Assembly (NCBI RefSeq): GCF_040412425.1
Contig: NC_089743.1
Span: 82,514,971-82,578,970, forward strand
Source: Macrobrachium rosenbergii
Taxonomy: Eukaryota > Arthropoda > Malacostraca > Decapoda > Palaemonidae
DNA: 64,000 nt
Reading direction: 5' to 3'
Position 1 is the stretch's first letter. The number at the start of each line of letters is the position of its first letter. Of the stretch, positions 11,610 through 24,010 are shown piece after piece. Position numbers and translations under genes: made by a program. The notes beneath the pieces are model-generated. The model saw only the letters and a program-made list of their open reading frames with translations. It was not told where the DNA came from and did not search any database.

Positions 11610-12100
11610 CGGAGAGGCCCTTCACGCTTCCGCCTTATGGGTTCCTGACATGATATGGCACTACATGCTTCCAAACTATGGGTTTCTAAACAAGCACTTG
11701 AACGCCTTGCTTTCAAACTATGGAGTTCTTATGGCTATGGGCCTACATGCTTCCCCACTGGATTCTTGATAGCCTATGGAGCTACATGCTTCCAAACCAT
11801 GAGCATCTAATAGGCTATCATGCTTCCAAACTATGGATTTCTAATAGGCTGTGACCCTTCAGGGTTTCAAACTATGGGGGTTCTGATAGGCTATGGCTCT
11901 ATATGCTTCCAAATTATGCAGTCTAATAGGCTATAGCCCTACACCTTCCCTACTATGAAGCCCAAATAGGTTATAATCCTATGCACTTCTAAACAATAGG
12001 ATCCTGAAAAGCTATGGCCTTGCAGGGTTACAAATTATGGGTTTCTGATAGGCTATGGCCTGTTAGGCAAAGGCCCAACAGGCTTCCACTCTATGAGTAC
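11610..12100. repeat. Degenerate minisatellite, about 48 bp x 10
   Basis: The repeated core is CTTCCAAACTATGGGTTTCT, then a less constant piece ending ATAGGCTATGGCCCTACATG. About ten diverged copies follow one another. The 82-codon frame at 11521-11769 is a translation of this repeat. Divergence between copies is high, so the array is old. Confidence 0.9.
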
Positions 12101-12688
12101 TCACAAGGACAAGGAACATGTTGGAGGTTCTTGGAAAGTGCAGACACAGGGTGATGCAGCACTATGGTGTCTTTGGAGGCTCTTATTTCATTTATATTTT
12201 TTTTACGCAGTTATCTATCGTCTGCAAAGAAAAAATCATACCAGCACCATCTGTAGGCATGATGCCACCTGAAAATGCTAAATAAAAAAATAATTAAAAA
12301 TGTTTATTACAAACAAGTAGCAACTTCATACAAAGTTATATTAAAAAGTGAACATGAATCCACTTTTCGCTTATCGTCATAGGTTCCAAAGACCAAGTCG
12401 TTAATTTAACAACATTCTAAATAAAATAAATTATTGTACAGGTATTCTTAACTCACATTCTCTAAACGACTCCATGCCGTTTAATCCTAAGTTAACTCCC
12501 TACAACGCTATCCAATTGTTATGAACGTTTTGCTGCTCAATCAAGAAATACTCGCTATACTACATAGATTCCTCTGTATATTCACAAGCTTTGCCCTGTA
12601 GAGCTCATTTGGTACTAAGAGATTTTTACCAGAAAATTTATATAGCGGATGTTTTCTTAACATATCCAACTGCAACAGGTAACCAAAG

Positions 12689-12689
<1 letters not shown>
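12101..12689. other. Unassigned DNA
   Basis: AT-rich, with no motif recognised. Confidence 0.5.

Positions 12690-12756
<67 letters not shown>
12690..12756. repeat. (GA)n microsatellite
   Basis: About 66 bases of uninterrupted GA. Confidence 0.97.
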
Positions 12757-12758
<2 letters not shown>

Positions 12759-14224
12759 CTTCTATCTAAGGAGGGAGGGACATCTAAGGGTATCCAAAAC
12801 GAATACGGCCCAGATTTGCCCGGGATATCGAAAATGGTCTAAGCTACATGTGCCGCGTCTTCAGTTTTTCAATTTGTACGTTATTATCTTTTCTGTCCCG
12901 CTACTAAGAATGATAGAGGTTGCAGTATGTTAAGTTCTCAAACACTGTGAAAACAACACTCTGAACGTTGTAATTTAGCAAAAATGGCAAGAACTCAGTA
13001 GTTTCTTTATTCTGACTGCCTCTAATATCGTGAGATGACGTCCTCAGTTCCCAGATGTATCTTAAAGTAAATTTTCAGCATAGGAGCTGGGTCCCACATT
13101 TTTTGTTTTTAATACTAAGCTAAGTCAGACCATCTATTCAAATCGCTTTTTATTTTTTACCGAATTCAGTTTCTTCATAAAGATTTCCTTGTTTGGATTT
13201 ACACCGTCATAAAAAGAATGTGCTCCGACACAGTGCACTGGAGGCTATAAATGCATGAATTCTCTACATAGTTCATAACAAAGAAGACGGGAATGCGTCA
13301 GGAAACAGAAGTTCTGTAACGAATACACTACATTATTTTAAGTTGGTCTAGATATAAGAAAATGGTTCATCAGCGAGGATTTAGTCTCATGTTGGCGTAT
13401 CATAAGCATTTTTAACCCAACTGCAGAGTAAAGCTTTCCCTCTGGATTGAGCGTCGCCCCCTGTCAATCACTGTTCTTATCCCTATTTCTCTAAAGCATG
13501 GGATACATAAAGACAGAAGTTCATTTATAATACAATATGGGAAAAATAGTTCTATATCTATTTATATTTGTTTTAGAGTACAAGTAAATTACGTATTTGT
13601 AATTTCAAAATATTTCAAAATATTTGGCGATCAAAAATTTCTATAATTAGCTCTGATACAGATAAAAATAAAAATATAACTATTATCATTTTTTCATCCT
13701 GCCATCTTCCTCTGTTTTTTGCCATGAATCATCACGAGGCCTCTCACTATTTCTCTGTCGTTTAATACTGACGAACTTAAATGCGATAGTACGGCCTGTA
13801 AAGATCTTTACATTTCTGAAAGGGTGCACATACGAAAACTAATCACGTTCCAGAGTTATCTGAACGAACACGGACATAATTACAAATCAGATCACCAAGT
13901 GACGAAGGGTCATTCTAGTGATCCTGATAATGCAAGTCAGTTACAGAAGGTTTAAGAGAACAAAAACAGTGGGAGGAAAAATCTGTTTGAATCTCAGACA
14001 ACGGCGAAGGGTGTGGGAGGGTTACATTAAATTCATTATACCTTCAGTAATCAAAATAATCAATTATATTCCTGGTAATTAGTCGGTTATAGTAGTTTCC
14101 AGATATGACAAAAATGTACATGTGGTTAATATCCTCATCCCAAAGTACTAAATGAGATATAACAAGGCAACTCTTGAAGCTAACCCTTCAAAATGAATAG
14201 GCCTATCTGTCATAAATATGAATA
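12757..14224. other. Unassigned DNA
   Basis: Nearly 1.5 kb with no long frame on either strand and no repeat that I can see. Confidence 0.5.
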
Positions 14225-14291
14225 CAAACGTACATACACATACAAGCGCACGCGCGCGCACACACACACACATACATACCCATATATATAA

Positions 14292-14369
<78 letters not shown>
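14225..14369. repeat. Compound microsatellite (CA/CG)n(TA)n
   Basis: CACGCGCGCACACAC (about 14248-14270), capable of Z-DNA, followed by AT-type repeats and about 70 bases of TA. Confidence 0.95.
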
Positions 14370-15098
<729 letters not shown>

Positions 15099-15141
15099 TT
15101 TATCACTTACACAATTGTTCTGTGCATTAATACAATTACTA

Positions 15142-15496
15142 ACAGGACCTCACTGAAACTGGATGGTATCTAGCGGATTTCCATTGAACCTTATAGAAGA
15201 ACGTAAAAGATTGTAAATTTACAAGATTAGATGTAACTTCCTGTTTACCAACGTACCAGTCAGGAGCAGCCGGCAGAGAAAGGTCAAGGTCACGAGGGCG
15301 GGACCACACAAGAGAGGAAAGGTAATAACAGGAACAAGGACTTTAATCCACTCCCATACACAGATATAAATACAGCTGGACTATGTGTCCGGTCATTCTA
15401 CGGATACCTGACAATGAGGACTGTCAGTCCTGGAAAGCTTGTAATTTTCTGAATAAATAATTCCGCTGGATACCATCCAGTTTCAATGAGGTCCTG

Positions 15497-15497
<1 letters not shown>
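15142..15497. mobile_element. 356-bp element with 36-bp terminal inverted repeats (MITE-like)
   Basis: The left end 15142-15177 begins ACAGGACCTCACTGAAACTG, and the right end 15462-15497 is its reverse complement with two mismatches in 36. The interior has no transposase frame. It holds TATAAATAC near 15365 and GAATAAATAA near 15451. (TA)n begins right after the right terminus. A clean target duplication is not visible. A diverged copy of the right half in reverse orientation lies at 35642-35760, also directly beside (TA)n. Confidence 0.85.
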
Positions 15498-15498
<1 letters not shown>

Positions 15499-15554
<56 letters not shown>

Positions 15555-15581
15555 ATATATATGTGTGTGTGTGTGTATATA

Positions 15582-15636
<55 letters not shown>
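15499..15636. repeat. (TA)n microsatellite with (TG)n insert
   Basis: Two TA tracts around ATGTGTGTGTGTGTATA. It abuts the TIR element on its left. Confidence 0.96.
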
Positions 15637-15638
<2 letters not shown>

Positions 15639-15889
15639 AATGCAATTATGCCTTAAGAAGCGTTAGTTCCAGAGAAAGAGAAGTGCTTTACTGTCTTCAT
15701 GAATCAAGGATGACCCCCTGTGCACAAAAAAACAATACAAGCCTGCAAAGAAGGTTCGTTAGCCTTTTGCCAATAAGTTCCAACCCCCAAATATAACCAG
15801 TATCATTGTTACATATCTGTCCTATATTAAAGTGCTTCCTTACTATTCTTACGCCTGTAAATTCATCTGAACAGACCTTTTTAGGTTTC

Positions 15890-16240
15890 TCTCTCTCCTT
15901 TTCCACAGACTGTGAAATTCACAGAATTTTCAAAAGTCTATCGTTCATTAACTTAACTTCCTTACTCTTTCTCTGATTTCGCTTCTTATTCTTATCTGAA
16001 ATGTTACTGACCTGGAATTTCCCTTTCTCACTCACTGAATTTTCCATCTCGCTATCCTATCAAGTAATTTACTTATTCCTCTTTCCTACTTTCTACAGCT
16101 ATCCACGCACCTCAATGACTCTATCCTTGAATTCGACATACTCTGCATCAGGCTCCTACTTTGGTGTCTTGAACGTAAGTGTGTTCTTCATTCACCTACT
16201 ACGATATTCTTAACTTGACTCATAACCTCGTCCTAAACCA
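15890..16240 (-). mobile_element. Probable LINE fragment, linker between endonuclease and RT (antisense)
   Basis: On the minus strand EPDAEYVEFKDRVIEVRG (16103-16156) reads like the linker following the endonuclease domain in this LINE type, and a lysine-rich stretch (SDKNKKRNQRKSKEV) follows. Stops interrupt it. The plus-strand 70-codon frame at 16001-16213 is the shadow. This is weaker than the other LINE calls because the linker is poorly conserved. Confidence 0.4.
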
Positions 16241-16649
16241 TTCCTCTCAAAATGAAAGTACCTTCTGTAGTAAATACGCTCCAAACAAGTAATGATCAAA
16301 TACGTTCTATTCTCTTAATTTAACATTATGTACATTAAAATAATCCTCCATCTACTCAAAACTATCCCATAACCTAATATTTTTCATTAGCATTTTCTCT
16401 TTTCAAATTGTTTTTTAATACCTACCGATTTCTACAAGGACTTTCAGTCATAGGGCTGAACAGTCTGTTTCTTTCATTCCGGAGCAAATTTTCATAAATC
16501 CTTTATCCTATTTTGCAAGTAGTATAATCCTCCCAAATACCAAGAGAAAATTTCTTCTTTGTATCTTTGCAACAAGAATGAATCCTGAACTTTAGGCAAT
16601 AAAGTCAAACGCTCGTTGGTTGAAAGGTAAAATAAATGAGGTCCCGAAA
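16241..16649. other. Unassigned, possibly more antisense LINE
   Basis: If the neighbouring fragment is a LINE, this position would correspond to its endonuclease C-terminus. I cannot identify endonuclease motifs with confidence. Confidence 0.35.
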
Positions 16650-17555
16650 ATAAATGATATGGAGTACACTCTGCTGACTATCGTGGCTTATTGGGTGGAA
16701 TGATGCAAGAAGTCAGAGAAAGAACAGAAGAAGCAGGTGCAGAGCTGTGGGATAAGGAGGTGGGTAGTGAATGAGATGGGAATAGCTGATGTCTAATAAT
16801 GATACAGTACCATTCGGGGACAGAAAAGAGCCACTAGAAAAATCAGCTAAAGATTAAGCAAGTATGGGTAAGAAGAGCGAGGTTAGTATGGTACATGTGC
16901 ACTACAAGAAGGAACACACATTGTTAATATAGAAGGTGAGATAATGGAGGCAGTAGATTCCTTTCAGTATCTGCATGTAAATATTTCATTGAGAGAATGG
17001 AAGCAGTAGATTCCTTTCAGTATTTGCATGGAAATATTTCACTGAAAGAATGAAAGCCATAGATTTCATTTTAGTATTTGCGTGTAAATATTTCACTGAG
17101 AGAATGGAAGCAGTAGATTCCTTTCAGTATTTGCATGTAAATATTTCATTGAGAGAATGGAAGCAGTAGATTCCTTTTAATATTTACATGTAAAAATTTC
17201 ACAAGATGTCGAGATGAGAAAAGGGGTGAGTTACAGAGTGGCTGAAGCAAGAAAGATAGCAGGATGTGTGCATAAGAAACCAATTCTCCTCCATGGAAGT
17301 GAAGTGTGGATGTTGAAGCGAATGATATAAGATGAAAGCTGTACAGAAAAACTGTTTAACTGACAGATCATGAAACATAAACAAACCCAAGACTGGTTAT
17401 AGCGTTACCGTAGGTGACAGGATGTATCAGAATATTGTGAAATTGTTGGATCTTAAGGAAAGAATGAAGGAGAGGAAGGCTTAGAAAATGATGGGTACAT
17501 GAACTGAAATAGGTAATGGAAAAGCCGGGTCGCAAGAGAGTGCATCCAAGCTTCA
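16650..17555 (+). mobile_element. LINE relic with internal 53-bp expansion
   Basis: Plus-strand RT remains in order: MMQEVRERTEEAGAELWDK (about 16700-16757); NDTVPFGDRKEPLEKSAKD (about 16800-16856), the catalytic region with the aspartate pair reduced to ND; EIMEAVDSFQYLHVNIS (about 16940-16990), the YLG block; MRKGVSYRVAEARKIAGCV (17214-17270); and ILLHGSEVWML (17283-17315), the YGxExW block. The EAVDSFQYL segment is repeated five times in tandem (16946-17200). Since 53 is not a multiple of three, the expansion itself breaks the frame. A SINE follows at 17563. Confidence 0.85.
16946..17200. repeat. Tandem repeat inside the LINE, 53 bp x 5
   Basis: The core GCAGTAGATTCCTTTCAGTA recurs with spacing of 53-54 bases (reference base at about 16952, 17005, 17059, 17112 and 17165). 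Copy three is the most diverged. The unit is LINE coding sequence, so this is an expansion within the element. Confidence 0.93.
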
Positions 17556-17562
17556 GGCAAAA

Positions 17563-17832
17563 TTAAGTATACCTTAGTTTAACCAGACCACTGGGTGACT
17601 AACAGCTCTCCATATGAGGGCTGATGTGAAGGATTAGACTTATTTTATGTGGCTAAGAACCAATTGGTTACCTAGCAACGGGACCTACAGCTTATTGTGG
17701 AATATGAACCACATTATGTGAGAAATGAATTTCTATCACCAGAAATAAACTCCTCTAATTCTTCATTTGTACGGAGACTCAAACTCGGGCCACAGCAGAG
17801 TGTAGCCGAGAAATAACAGACTCGGCAGAGGT
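17563..17832 (-). mobile_element. tRNA-derived SINE copy A
   Basis: Minus-strand orientation. The 3' end starts at 17563 with TTAAGTATACCTTAGTTTAA as seen on the plus strand. The tRNA-like head lies near 17775-17832 and is degraded. It shares the full-length layout of the copies at 18643, 20052, 61170, 61793 and 63628. Confidence 0.9.
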
Positions 17833-17967
17833 GTAGTTTGTGCAAGGGGGTTCAATGTTATGTTGGTGAGTCTTACGAAGCATATGATATACAGGAATGC
17901 TGTGAAGTTTACAGCAGTTTAAGTGTGAATAAGTCAGTGACTATTAGCTGTTATTTTTGAAATTATT

Positions 17968-17970
<3 letters not shown>

Positions 17971-18031
<61 letters not shown>

Positions 18032-18055
18032 TGTATATATATACATACGGTACAT

Positions 18056-18125
<70 letters not shown>
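17971..18125. repeat. (TA)n microsatellite, two tracts
   Basis: Two TA tracts around GTGTATATATACATACGG and ACATGTGAT. Confidence 0.96.
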
Positions 18126-18128
<3 letters not shown>

Positions 18129-18630
18129 TGAAAAAGTCATAATGTTTATAAATGAATACTGGAAATAATAAATACTATATACATAATGTTTACAGATAGA
18201 TATATAAATAAGGCAGATATTTGGATACATATTGAAATTCTTTAATTATACAGAATGAAAAAGGCCTAATCCACAAGTTTACCCAATAACGGGAAGTCCC
18301 CGTAAAACCCTATTTGTATTCTACAAAGAAGTGCACACCAAGAGTCAACGTTTACCTGTGATTATAATTATATCACATTTTTCTTCTTCTTTTTCATACA
18401 AGGCTGGGCCCTCAAGTTTCCATTGTTCTTCCAACTCCATCAGACATTTCAGTGTAAAATGAGGCTGATAAAAACTTCACGAATCAATTATTACCTCTAC
18501 GTCATTTTAAATCCAGCTGTTCGCGTTATTTAAAATCTAATGGTTTTCATTCTTTGTCATCTTAGTTCAACTAAATTCGCTCTTTAGCAAACGTTAGGAA
18601 CATAATTTTACACTGACTTCTTTTCCTTAC
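18126..18630. other. Unassigned DNA
   Basis: No feature recognised. Confidence 0.5.
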
Positions 18631-18642
18631 AGGCATGTTAAA

Positions 18643-18914
18643 GTTAAGTATACCTTAGTTTAACCAGACCACCGAGCTGATTAACAGCTCTCCTAGGGCT
18701 GGCCCGAAGGATTAGACTTATTTTACGTGGCTAAGAACCAATTGGTTACCTGGCAACGGGACCTACAGCTTACTGTGGAATCCGAACTACATTGAAGCGA
18801 GAAATGAATTTCTATTACCAGAAATAAATTCCTCTAATTTTCATTAATGCACAGAGATTCGAACGCGTCCTGCAGAGTGCTATCCGAGAACGGTGCAAAA
18901 GTCAACGAGCAACT
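18643..18914 (-). mobile_element. tRNA-derived SINE copy B with target-site duplication
   Basis: Minus-strand SINE flanked by AGGCATGTTAA (18631-18641) and AGGCATGTGAA (18918-18928), a target-site duplication with one mismatch, which supports insertion by target-primed reverse transcription. Confidence 0.92.
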
Positions 18915-18930
18915 CTTAGGCATGTGAACA

Positions 18931-18932
<2 letters not shown>

Positions 18933-18974
<42 letters not shown>
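18933..18974. repeat. (AG)n microsatellite
   Basis: About 42 bases of AG, just beyond the SINE target-site duplication. Confidence 0.96.
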
Positions 18975-18980
<6 letters not shown>

Positions 18981-19341
18981 GCTGCCTTACTCGTATTTAC
19001 ATAAAACTCCCCGCAGCCAACACTCGGGGCGCCATTAGCTTTAAATGCCTTGATGATAAAAATAATCAGTAAATAACGTCAAACAATTCTCAAAAGACAT
19101 CGAAGCCAGGACATAAACATCTCTGACTGAAAGGACTCTACAAACCCGACTTCGCCCTTCCCTCCGTCTTATCCCGAATCCTTCCCATCCTTCAAGTCGA
19201 GGGAATTCCTCCCGTTCCCTCCTTCCTCTCGTAACGACGATAATGATAACAAAAACACTCAATTCTATCTTTTCCGCCGAGCACTCACTCTCACTGGGTG
19301 GCATGACAACCGGTAGGGGCAACTGAGACCCACCGTGAAGT

Positions 19342-19344
<3 letters not shown>
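18975..19344. other. Unassigned, locally GC-richer DNA
   Basis: Higher GC and several CpG than its surroundings (about 19000-19330). A 93-codon antisense frame (19041-19322) has no motif I recognise. It could be a unique region near a gene, but nothing shows this. Confidence 0.4.

Positions 19345-19381
<37 letters not shown>
19345..19381. repeat. (TC)n microsatellite
   Basis: About 37 bases of TC followed by a T-run. Confidence 0.96.
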
Positions 19382-19382
<1 letters not shown>

Positions 19383-20051
19383 TTTTTTTCAGGGAGATCG
19401 TTTTATGGATGTACGGTCGACTGGGCTTCCAGCATATTATCATTCGAGCAGAGAAGGACCCTGTTAATGATGGCTTTTTAAGTGAAGCGTTATTCAAATC
19501 GCCCGTTTAATCTATTTGACTGACCTATAATTTTCTACTTGGAGTGTTACACACACGTGATACGTCACTGACGCTAACATGTCAGTGCTTAAACAAGTCC
19601 ATTGGGTTGCACTTTGAGAAAGAATACTCGTGCTGCGAGAAAAACTGTGAATGAACATTAATTTATGATGACAAATCCTACACTGAAACAATTTCTTAGT
19701 AAAAACATTTTCTATCAGTTTCTTAATAAAACAATTTCTAAGTAAAAATTCTGAGAAAAACAAATTCTTACTTACATTCATCCCCATGTATTAAATTCTG
19801 AAATCAGCGCGCACTACAAAGCAATGTCATAAGTGGCTATAAATTGCCAATGTGAACAATAGAAAACAGTTAAATAATACAGGTAATGCCTTTACGAGGT
19901 AAAAACTCCAGACTAAACGGTTAAAATGTCCACAGGTAATACGTTCAGGTAAAAAACTCAGACTACATAAGTCACTAAAACATTCCCACACAAAACTCTC
20001 CTTCGCTTTGCATAATCTAAAGTGTGACAAGAAAAATCAAGCAACCACGAG
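19382..20051. other. Unassigned DNA
   Basis: Contains short local echoes of AAAACAATTTCTTAGTAAAA near 19685-19760. Nothing else recognised. Confidence 0.45.
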
Positions 20052-20328
20052 TTAGTTATACCTTAGTTTAACCAGACCACTGAGCTGATTAACAGCTCTC
20101 CTAGGGCTGGCCCAAAGGATTAGACTTATTTTACATGGCTAAGAACCAATTGGTTACTTAGCAACGGGACCTACAGCTTATTGTGGAATCCGAACCACAT
20201 TATACCGAGAAACGAATTCCTATCACCAGAAATAAATCCCTCTAATTCTTCATTGGCCGGCCGGAGACTCGAACTCGGGTCTAGCAGAGTGCTAGCCGAG
20301 AACTCTACCGACTCTCCAACGAGGAACT
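20052..20328 (-). mobile_element. tRNA-derived SINE copy C
   Basis: The best-preserved copy. On the minus strand the head reads GTTCCTCGTTGGAGAGTCGG with GAGTTCGAGTCTC as the B box of a Pol III promoter, then the body, and ends at TTAGTTATACC-type sequence near 20052. Confidence 0.93.
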
Positions 20329-21680
20329 AAGAAGCAATACTAAAATGTAATTTCCACCGCGACAACTCTGTTCATCCCCGTTTCCGACAGAAGATCCACA
20401 TCCGCCTCCTATTACGTACGTCATTCACATATTCATAAATTGATTCTTATCAGACCAAAGGACGTGAGAATGTCCCGGATGTCTATGTTTGTGCACGCTT
20501 ATGCATTCAAATTCAATAACGATTACAGTTATGTATGTGAGTGCGATCATGTATATATAGGCAATGTGATTAAATTATACACTTTGATGAATTTCAAGAC
20601 CTTTATTTTTAACTTTTAAAACAGCGTTACATATTATCTTGGTAATCTGAATGCTTTTTCATTTTACCTAAAAAATAATTTTTTCAGATGTATTACAAAT
20701 TTAAATTTGACTGTACTTTTTCTACATTATCAATATCTTTTGTTGTAAATTCTACCTCTAAACACTTTCTTTAATACAATCAATATTGTCTTCAATATAC
20801 AATGTATTCAAAAATAGTTCTTTTAGCAAACAGATTAAACATTTTATATAGAAAAATAGATATTACAACTAATGTAAGCGGATACATGTTAAATAGATAA
20901 AAGGTAAAAGATCATAACGACATCGCTCCACAGCTTTCCCACAAGTTCGCAGATGAATTTGCCCTATTTTTTCTGTCTTCTCACATTATCCACAAGAATG
21001 TCTTTCATCCTCCTGCAAAACATGCCCTGTATTGTTTTTATTTAAAAAGAGGTAACTGCTCTACACTACACTCCACCTCACATTTTAATACCTACTGTAT
21101 ATTTGCTAAGTGTTCGTCCTCCAAAACTAGTTGAATCTTTAAGTCTTCTCTTAGATCACCAGTCAAGCAAGATCCTCCCTCAGAAAACTTAAGGATCTTA
21201 CGGCACTGGTTTCGATGTTCAAGAATTTGGAGAGTCTATTATAAGGTCGTATCCATCGAACTATTTCCTTATGGCTTCACTCCTTTTCTCTTCGAACTTA
21301 ATTTTCCCTAACTCTAGTGGAGCACGGAAACATATGTTTCTTTCTGCACTCTTTCCTTTAATATCTACTTCAAATTTTGCCTACCCTTTCATATGAATAT
21401 AAGTTCATTCTTTCTGGCAACCTACCTTTCCTTCTCTACCATCATCATAAGCTTGTTATCAATCTTGTTCAATTTTGTTTCTCTCAATACAGAAATGGAT
21501 GTCATTTCTACATAAGGCATAAAAACTGTCTTCATTTCAGTAGTTTTATGAATAATTTCCTACTCTTCCTCTCATCTATCGGTCACTCTCCCTCCACGTA
21601 ATGCCTGAGAATTCGGAAGGGAGACACTCTTCGAATATAATTGCATTTTTGGTTTAGAAGCAAAGATTTCCTCCAAAAAC
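20329..21680. other. Unassigned DNA, possibly old antisense coding
   Basis: On the minus strand around 21100-21600 there are stretches of charged, protein-like translation with stops, which could be an old unidentified transposon or pseudogene. I cannot name a family. Confidence 0.35.
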
Positions 21681-21824
21681 GAATGAATTTAAAATGAATC
21701 AGAAGAAGCTGCTCACATGGTAAGTACCTGAAGTATCTGTAATGTGATCCTTTCAAAACCTACTGAAAGACCTCATCATATTTCTGACGTGAGCAGCTTC
21801 TTCAGATTTATTTTAAATTCATTC
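21681..21824. repeat. Inverted repeat, 36-bp arms
   Basis: Arms 21681-21716 and 21789-21824 match at 34 of 36 positions (GAATGAATTTAAAAT and AGAAGCTGCTCAC). The 72-base spacer has no frame. It is probably a short MITE or a foldback remnant, and similarity decays outward from the arms. Confidence 0.85.
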
Positions 21825-22869
21825 ATTCTTGGATGAAGCACTGTTCTGATGTCTGCTAGTAACTACCCAACAGAGCTGAACATATTGTACCAAAGGTTGT
21901 CTGGATTAATTATCTAGCTCTCAATTCCAACTTGGACTAGACTGAATCCTTTACTCTACCTTTCTCTTTGTGATATATGCTTTTAGGAAATAAACTTTAT
22001 CGTAGGTAATTTTAAATTGTGCTACGGACTGTGAAACCATATTTCTGAAGCTGTGCCAGAAATATTAAGGGAATTACAATTCTTCAAATGAAAAAATATT
22101 TATTATTATTTGCTAGTAAGCATCAAGATGACAGATGCATAAAAGGTCACGAAAAATACCTGTACCACCTCCGTAGTTTAGTTAATTGTCATTTATTCCT
22201 CATTTTCAGTAATTAAATATTGATCATCATACTGCTTATGATAGTTATTTAATTGTAACATAACTAGCAATTTGCATGTTGCTCTTGATATGAGAACTCT
22301 TTGCTTGTTGCACTCACTTTATCTCTATCTGAATTACTTTGTTACTTGTTATTTTGATCACCTTGTTAATCATTCCTTTCAGTACCACAATTTCAGTTAA
22401 TGAAATTGAACACTAGCGTTTCCTGTGTTATAACAGAGGATGACCGAAATATGAACAGGGATAAAAGAGACTGATATGATTCAGTAGAAACTTTGGGAAC
22501 GGAATAAAAAGTAAGCTATCCAAAGTTAAAGAAATGAGAAAACTTGGGAGAGGAGAATTAAGAATGGCTAAATCATCAGGAAATGGAAAAGAAAAAAAAA
22601 GTGTTACCCAATGATCTAGTAAGGAAGCTTATATCAGAATCTTTGAGTATTCTCTGAAGCATTTGAGACTCAATGCTTTGCAATAAGAATCTCTGCGATT
22701 CTTGAAAGATAGTAGCATTCATGTCCCTGAATAAATTGGTACACTGAAAGAGGAAGGAAGAGGTATGAAATCCCCAAAAGTAAAAAATGGGTTAGCTCGT
22801 GTTCTTTGAAAACTGTGTCAAATTGTAGATAAGAGGCTGAATGATCTAAACTACTGTGCACCAGTTTCA
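21825..22869. other. Unassigned DNA
   Basis: No feature recognised. On the minus strand it lies downstream of a LINE fragment but shows none of the post-RT motifs. Confidence 0.45.
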
Positions 22870-23412
22870 TTGCCTATTGTTGTGCAAGCTGCCTACGCCA
22901 GCGGAGTGCAATCCACTTCCCTGCATGTAACCAAATCGTCTCTGAACACTGAACCACATACACTTCCACAAAATCCATCTCAACAGCTTCCACATCTGTT
23001 ATTAATTCATATTCAACTTCGACATTTTACCTCCACAGAGAAGACTTGCCTCATCAGTCCCTTCATAAATTCCACTTTTCTTTTCATAGGAACTCTGAAA
23101 CCTTCTTCAGGGATCCTTATATCCTCCACCTTTCACACGCTGTGAGTCATCTCTTCTGTTCTCCTTCCATTACCATTACATTTAATTCAAAATACTTACA
23201 ATATAGACCCTAAATGAATCGACCTCTTCTAAAGTTCCGTCATCCCTATTAACACTAACAGCTTCATTTAACATCGCCACATCACTGCTAATATTCACTT
23301 TTAACTTTCTCTTCTTATAAACAATATATTTTTTCACCAGTTTTTTCATCAGACTCCGCAGGTTGTGCTCACTTTCACGAAATACCACTGTATCATGAGC
23401 GAAAGTTAGCCA
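22870..23412 (-). mobile_element. LINE relic, RT catalytic region onward (antisense)
   Basis: On the minus strand: LTFAHDTVVFRESEHNL (about 23360-23412) is the catalytic block with the first aspartate changed to His; MKKLVKKYIVYKKRKLKVNIS follows in pieces (about 23290-23350), then LEEVDSFRVYI (about 23200-23240). Lower down a weaker VEAVEMDFVEV match occurs around 23000. Stops and frameshifts are present. The block order is that of the other relics here. The 91-codon plus-strand frame at 22870-23145 is a shadow. Confidence 0.82.
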
Positions 23413-23503
23413 CAAAGAGAGAGAGAGAGAGACTGATGCCAGTACGTGCAAACATCCACATACATTACTACGAACTACCATTACATCACGAGCGAAAGTT
23501 AGC

Positions 23504-23564
<61 letters not shown>

Positions 23565-23632
23565 ATGCCAGTACGTGCAAACATCCACATACATTACTAC
23601 GAACTACCATTACATCACGAGCGAAAGTTAGC

Positions 23633-23701
<69 letters not shown>

Positions 23702-23771
23702 TGATGCCAGTAAGTGCAAACATCCACATACATTACTACGAACTACCATTACATCACGAGCGAAAGTTAGC

Positions 23772-23840
<69 letters not shown>

Positions 23841-23909
23841 TGATGCCAGTAAGTGCAATACATCCACATACATAACTAAGAACTACCACTATCATGAGTG
23901 AAAATTAGC

Positions 23910-23970
<61 letters not shown>

Positions 23971-24010
23971 CCAGCATAATATGTATACATCCACATACAT
24001 AAATACGCCA
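23385..24010. repeat. Tandem array of RT-motif segment with (GA)n, 5 copies
   Basis: A core of about 80 bases containing GAGCGAAAGTTAGCC, then (GA)n of 16 to about 60 bases, then TGATGCCAGTACGTGCAAAC and ATCCACATACATTACTACG. The first core base is at about 23401, 23494, 23623, 23762 and 23902, so the period grows with GA length. On the minus strand the core reads LTFARDVMVV, derived from the LINE catalytic block LTFAHDTVVF next door. The 183-codon antisense frame at 23182-23733 is this array plus LINE. Confidence 0.92.

Noticed and set aside
15142..15497. Solo LTR, because of internal TATAAATAC and GAATAAATAA
   Set aside because: The 36-base ends are inverted over their full length, which fits a TIR element better than the short TG-CA ends of an LTR.
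23182..23733. 183-codon antisense frame with repeated Ser-Leu tracts
   Set aside because: It is LINE RT sequence plus a (GA)n tandem array, not a host gene.
23385..24010. CRISPR-like repeat with variable spacers
   Set aside because: The variable parts are only (GA)n of different lengths, so it is a tandem array with microsatellite drift.
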